NCBI GenBank assembly: GCA_013696695.1
Contig: JACCYD010000725.1
Location: 1 to 8,219, forward strand
Source of the DNA: Deltaproteobacteria bacterium
Lineage (GTDB): Bacteria; Myxococcota_A; Polyangia; Haliangiales; Haliangiaceae
DNA length: 8,219 nucleotides
Direction: 5' to 3'
Below the pieces are notes generated by a model, which was not told where the DNA came from, searched no databases, and saw only the letters and a list, made by a program, of their open reading frames with translations. Each line of letters opens with the position of its first letter. The stretch's first letter is position 1. The translations under genes and the position numbers were made by a program. Positions 7,013-8,219 of the stretch are shown here, in pieces.

Positions 7013-7018
7013 TATACT
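7013..7018 (+). promoter_or_regulatory. Candidate -10 box (TATACT) for the membrane-protein gene, leaderless geometry
   Basis: TATACT matches five of six -10 consensus bases and is followed by seven bases (CGACCTC) and then the ATG at 7026. No Shine-Dalgarno sequence precedes the ATG, and the -35 region is poor. It supports this ATG over the long upstream open frame. Confidence 0.5.
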
Positions 7019-7025
7019 CGACCTC

Positions 7026-7745
7026 ATGGTCGGCGAACGACGTGCAATCGCATCCGCCGTGATGGCGCTGTTTTTTCTCCTCTTCCTCGTGCAAGCGCTG
7101 CTCGGCGGCGATGACACGAAGAAGTTCATGTACTCGATGGCCGGCTGTTACGGCCTCGCCTTCTTCTCGCTGGTCGCCGGCTACTTCTGGGCGCGCTGGT
7201 ACACCGTTGGACTCGGCCTGTTCGGCGTCATCGTCGCCGCGGTCGCGTGCTGGCAGCTCAAGACGCTCGAGCAGGTGTTCCTGATCTTCGGCGGTCTGCA
7301 CCTCGGTGCGGCGCTGCTGTTGTGGGGGGACACCATGAGCCAGGCGTACGACGGCCAGTCCGCGTGGCGCGAGAAGTTCCACATGGACGACAACGCGGTC
7401 CAGCGCCTCGGGCGCGCCGTGATCCGGGCCGGCGTGTCGCTGCCGTTCGTGCTCGCCTACGCGTTCGCCCCGCGCCCCGAGCAGGGCTCGACGCTGGCGG
7501 CGATCGTCGCGCTGTGTCTGACCGGCCTCGGCGTCCGCGCGCTGATCCAGATGAAGACCTGGGGCGTGATGGCGCTCGCCGCCGCCGGCATGCTGATGAC
7601 CGCCGTTGCGGGGATCGACATCGCCCAGGGCGACAGCGTGATCTCGGTGGCTCTCCCCGCGCTCTCCGCGGTGTTTTTGCTGGGTGCGGCTGCCCCGTTC
7701 GCGGGTTCGATGGCCCGCTACGTCGCCGGTTCCCCGGCTCGTTGA
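7026..7745 (+). CDS. Unrecognised multi-pass membrane protein (about 8 TM segments)
   Basis: I do not recognise a family for this 239-residue protein. Hydrophobic segments lie at about 8-27, 35-56, 59-77, 82-100, 134-148, 156-174, 179-199 and 204-230. This suggests two four-helix halves joined by a polar loop (101-133) with the charged stretch AWREKFHMDDNAVQRLGR (113-130). Small residues are abundant, and no clear catalytic motif or repeated ion-binding acidic residue stands out inside the helices. The frame is open upstream to 6198, but that part runs antiparallel in composition to, and overlaps, the ExbD genes in another frame; the ATG at 7026 with its TATACT box is the sensible start. It follows the ExbD operon by 155 bases and precedes a lipoprotein gene by 33, so it may belong functionally to either. 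Assignment to the motor is speculative. Confidence 0.85.
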   Translation: MVGERRAIASAVMALFFLLFLVQALLGGDDTKKFMYSMAGCYGLAFFSLVAGYFWARWYTVGLGLFGVIVAAVACWQLKTLEQVFLIFGGLHLGAALLLWGDTMSQAYDGQSAWREKFHMDDNAVQRLGRAVIRAGVSLPFVLAYAFAPRPEQGSTLAAIVALCLTGLGVRALIQMKTWGVMALAAAGMLMTAVAGIDIAQGDSVISVALPALSAVFLLGAAAPFAGSMARYVAGSPAR

Positions 7746-7770
7746 ATCTCCGACCCCGTCGCGCTACCGT
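7742..7770 (+). promoter_or_regulatory. Candidate promoter TTGAAT-N17-TACCGT for the TPR-like lipoprotein gene
   Basis: TTGAAT at 7742-7747 overlaps the stop codon of the preceding gene and keeps the TTGA core of a -35. A 17-base spacer leads to TACCGT at 7765-7770, which keeps T1, A2 and T6 of a -10. Eight bases separate it from the ATG at 7779, again close to leaderless spacing. The -10 is weak, so read-through from the upstream gene is also possible. Confidence 0.35.
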
Positions 7771-7778
7771 CGTTGCCT

Positions 7779-8219
7779 ATGGGTAGAGGCCTTGGCGCGT
7801 GCTTGCTCGCGTGCCTGCTAGTGAGCAGCTCCGTCGGGTGCCAGAAGCTGTACGGCGGTAAGCCCGAAAAGCTGAAGACTCCCGAGAAGAAGAAGAAGCC
7901 TCCGGAGCCGCCCGGCCAGGAGTCGACGGTCAAGTACGTCGACGATTGCACGGCGAACTTCCGCGACGATCCCAAGCGCGTGTTCCGCGACAAGCAGGGC
8001 TCGGCCACGCTGGTCCAGGCCGGCGAGGACTCGCTCGCGCAGGCGCTCAAGGTCACCGATCCCGCGGCGCAGGCCGAGTCGATCAAGGTCGCGATCGACA
8101 AGTATCGCAACGCGCTCCAGAAGGATCCGTACAACGCCGACGCGACGCTCAAGCTCGCGCTCGCGTACGACCGCGTCTACCGCAAGGGCTGCGCTCTGAA
8201 GCTGCTCGGGCGGATCGCG
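7779..8219 (+). CDS. TPR-like lipoprotein (partial, 3' end off the right edge)
   Basis: The frame is open from the ATG at 7779 to the window edge, giving 147 residues with no stop. Residues 5-20 are hydrophobic and followed by SVGC with candidate lipidation Cys21; a serine at -3 is less usual, but the layout is otherwise lipoprotein-like. A short Lys/Pro-rich linker follows (PEKKKKPPEPP, about 35-45). The remainder is mostly helical, with ESIKVAIDKYRNALQKDP (about 100-117) then YNADATLKLALAYDRVYRKG (118-137), a good match to a TPR helix pair boundary (ALxxDPxNAxA). Cys57 and Cys138 are also present. It is likely an outer-membrane or periplasmic scaffold lipoprotein. Its place downstream of a TolQ-ExbD-ExbD operon resembles myxobacterial envelope-motor loci that include TPR proteins, but family membership cannot be fixed from a fragment. 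Confidence 0.85.
   Translation, partial: MGRGLGACLLACLLVSSSVGCQKLYGGKPEKLKTPEKKKKPPEPPGQESTVKYVDDCTANFRDDPKRVFRDKQGSATLVQAGEDSLAQALKVTDPAAQAESIKVAIDKYRNALQKDPYNADATLKLALAYDRVYRKGCALKLLGRIA

Overview
The window is very GC-rich, with G or C in most third codon positions. It looks like chromosomal DNA of a myxobacterium-type Gram-negative bacterium (Myxococcota; perhaps the Haliangium/Kofleriaceae/Polyangia side). This is inferred from gene content: a TolQ/ExbB gene followed by two tandem ExbD/TolR genes, lipoproteins with glycine-rich linkers after the lipid-modified cysteine, TPR-rich exported proteins, and cysteine-knot-like inserts. No rRNA, tRNA, CRISPR array, transposase or phage gene was found. 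Genes fill the window almost completely, and no gene-free stretch exceeds about 170 bases.

Layout. (1) Positions 1-1371, minus strand: an exported TPR protein whose 3' end runs off the left edge. (2) Positions 1386-4061, plus strand: a bifunctional class A penicillin-binding protein of the PBP1A type, divergent from gene 1 with only 14 bases between the two proposed start codons. (3) Positions 4125-4613: a small lipoprotein with a CX4CH motif and a later Met-Pro, resembling the monohaem cytochrome-like domains common in Planctomycetes and Myxococcota. (4) Positions 4784-6870: a tight three-gene operon encoding a TolQ/ExbB-type proton channel and two ExbD/TolR-type stators, with its own promoter and a leader of about 75 bases. 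(5) Positions 7026-7745: an unrecognised protein with about eight membrane segments. (6) Position 7779 to the right edge: a TPR-like lipoprotein, truncated by the window.

The shared theme is the cell envelope. The PBP polymerises and crosslinks peptidoglycan. The TolQ-ExbD-ExbD unit should convert proton-motive force into work across the periplasm, as Tol-Pal, Ton or the Myxococcus AglRQS gliding motor do. The flanking lipoproteins and TPR proteins could be periplasmic or outer-membrane partners. The most distinctive feature is that both ExbD proteins carry cysteine-containing insertions in the periplasmic domain, at about the same fold position. The first is about 270 residues long and has a C-x5-C-x4-C-x4-C insert.

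A second theme is regulatory. Four genes that do not sit inside a tight operon have a TANNNT -10-like hexamer ending 6-8 bases before the start codon and no visible Shine-Dalgarno sequence. This is the geometry expected for leaderless mRNAs.
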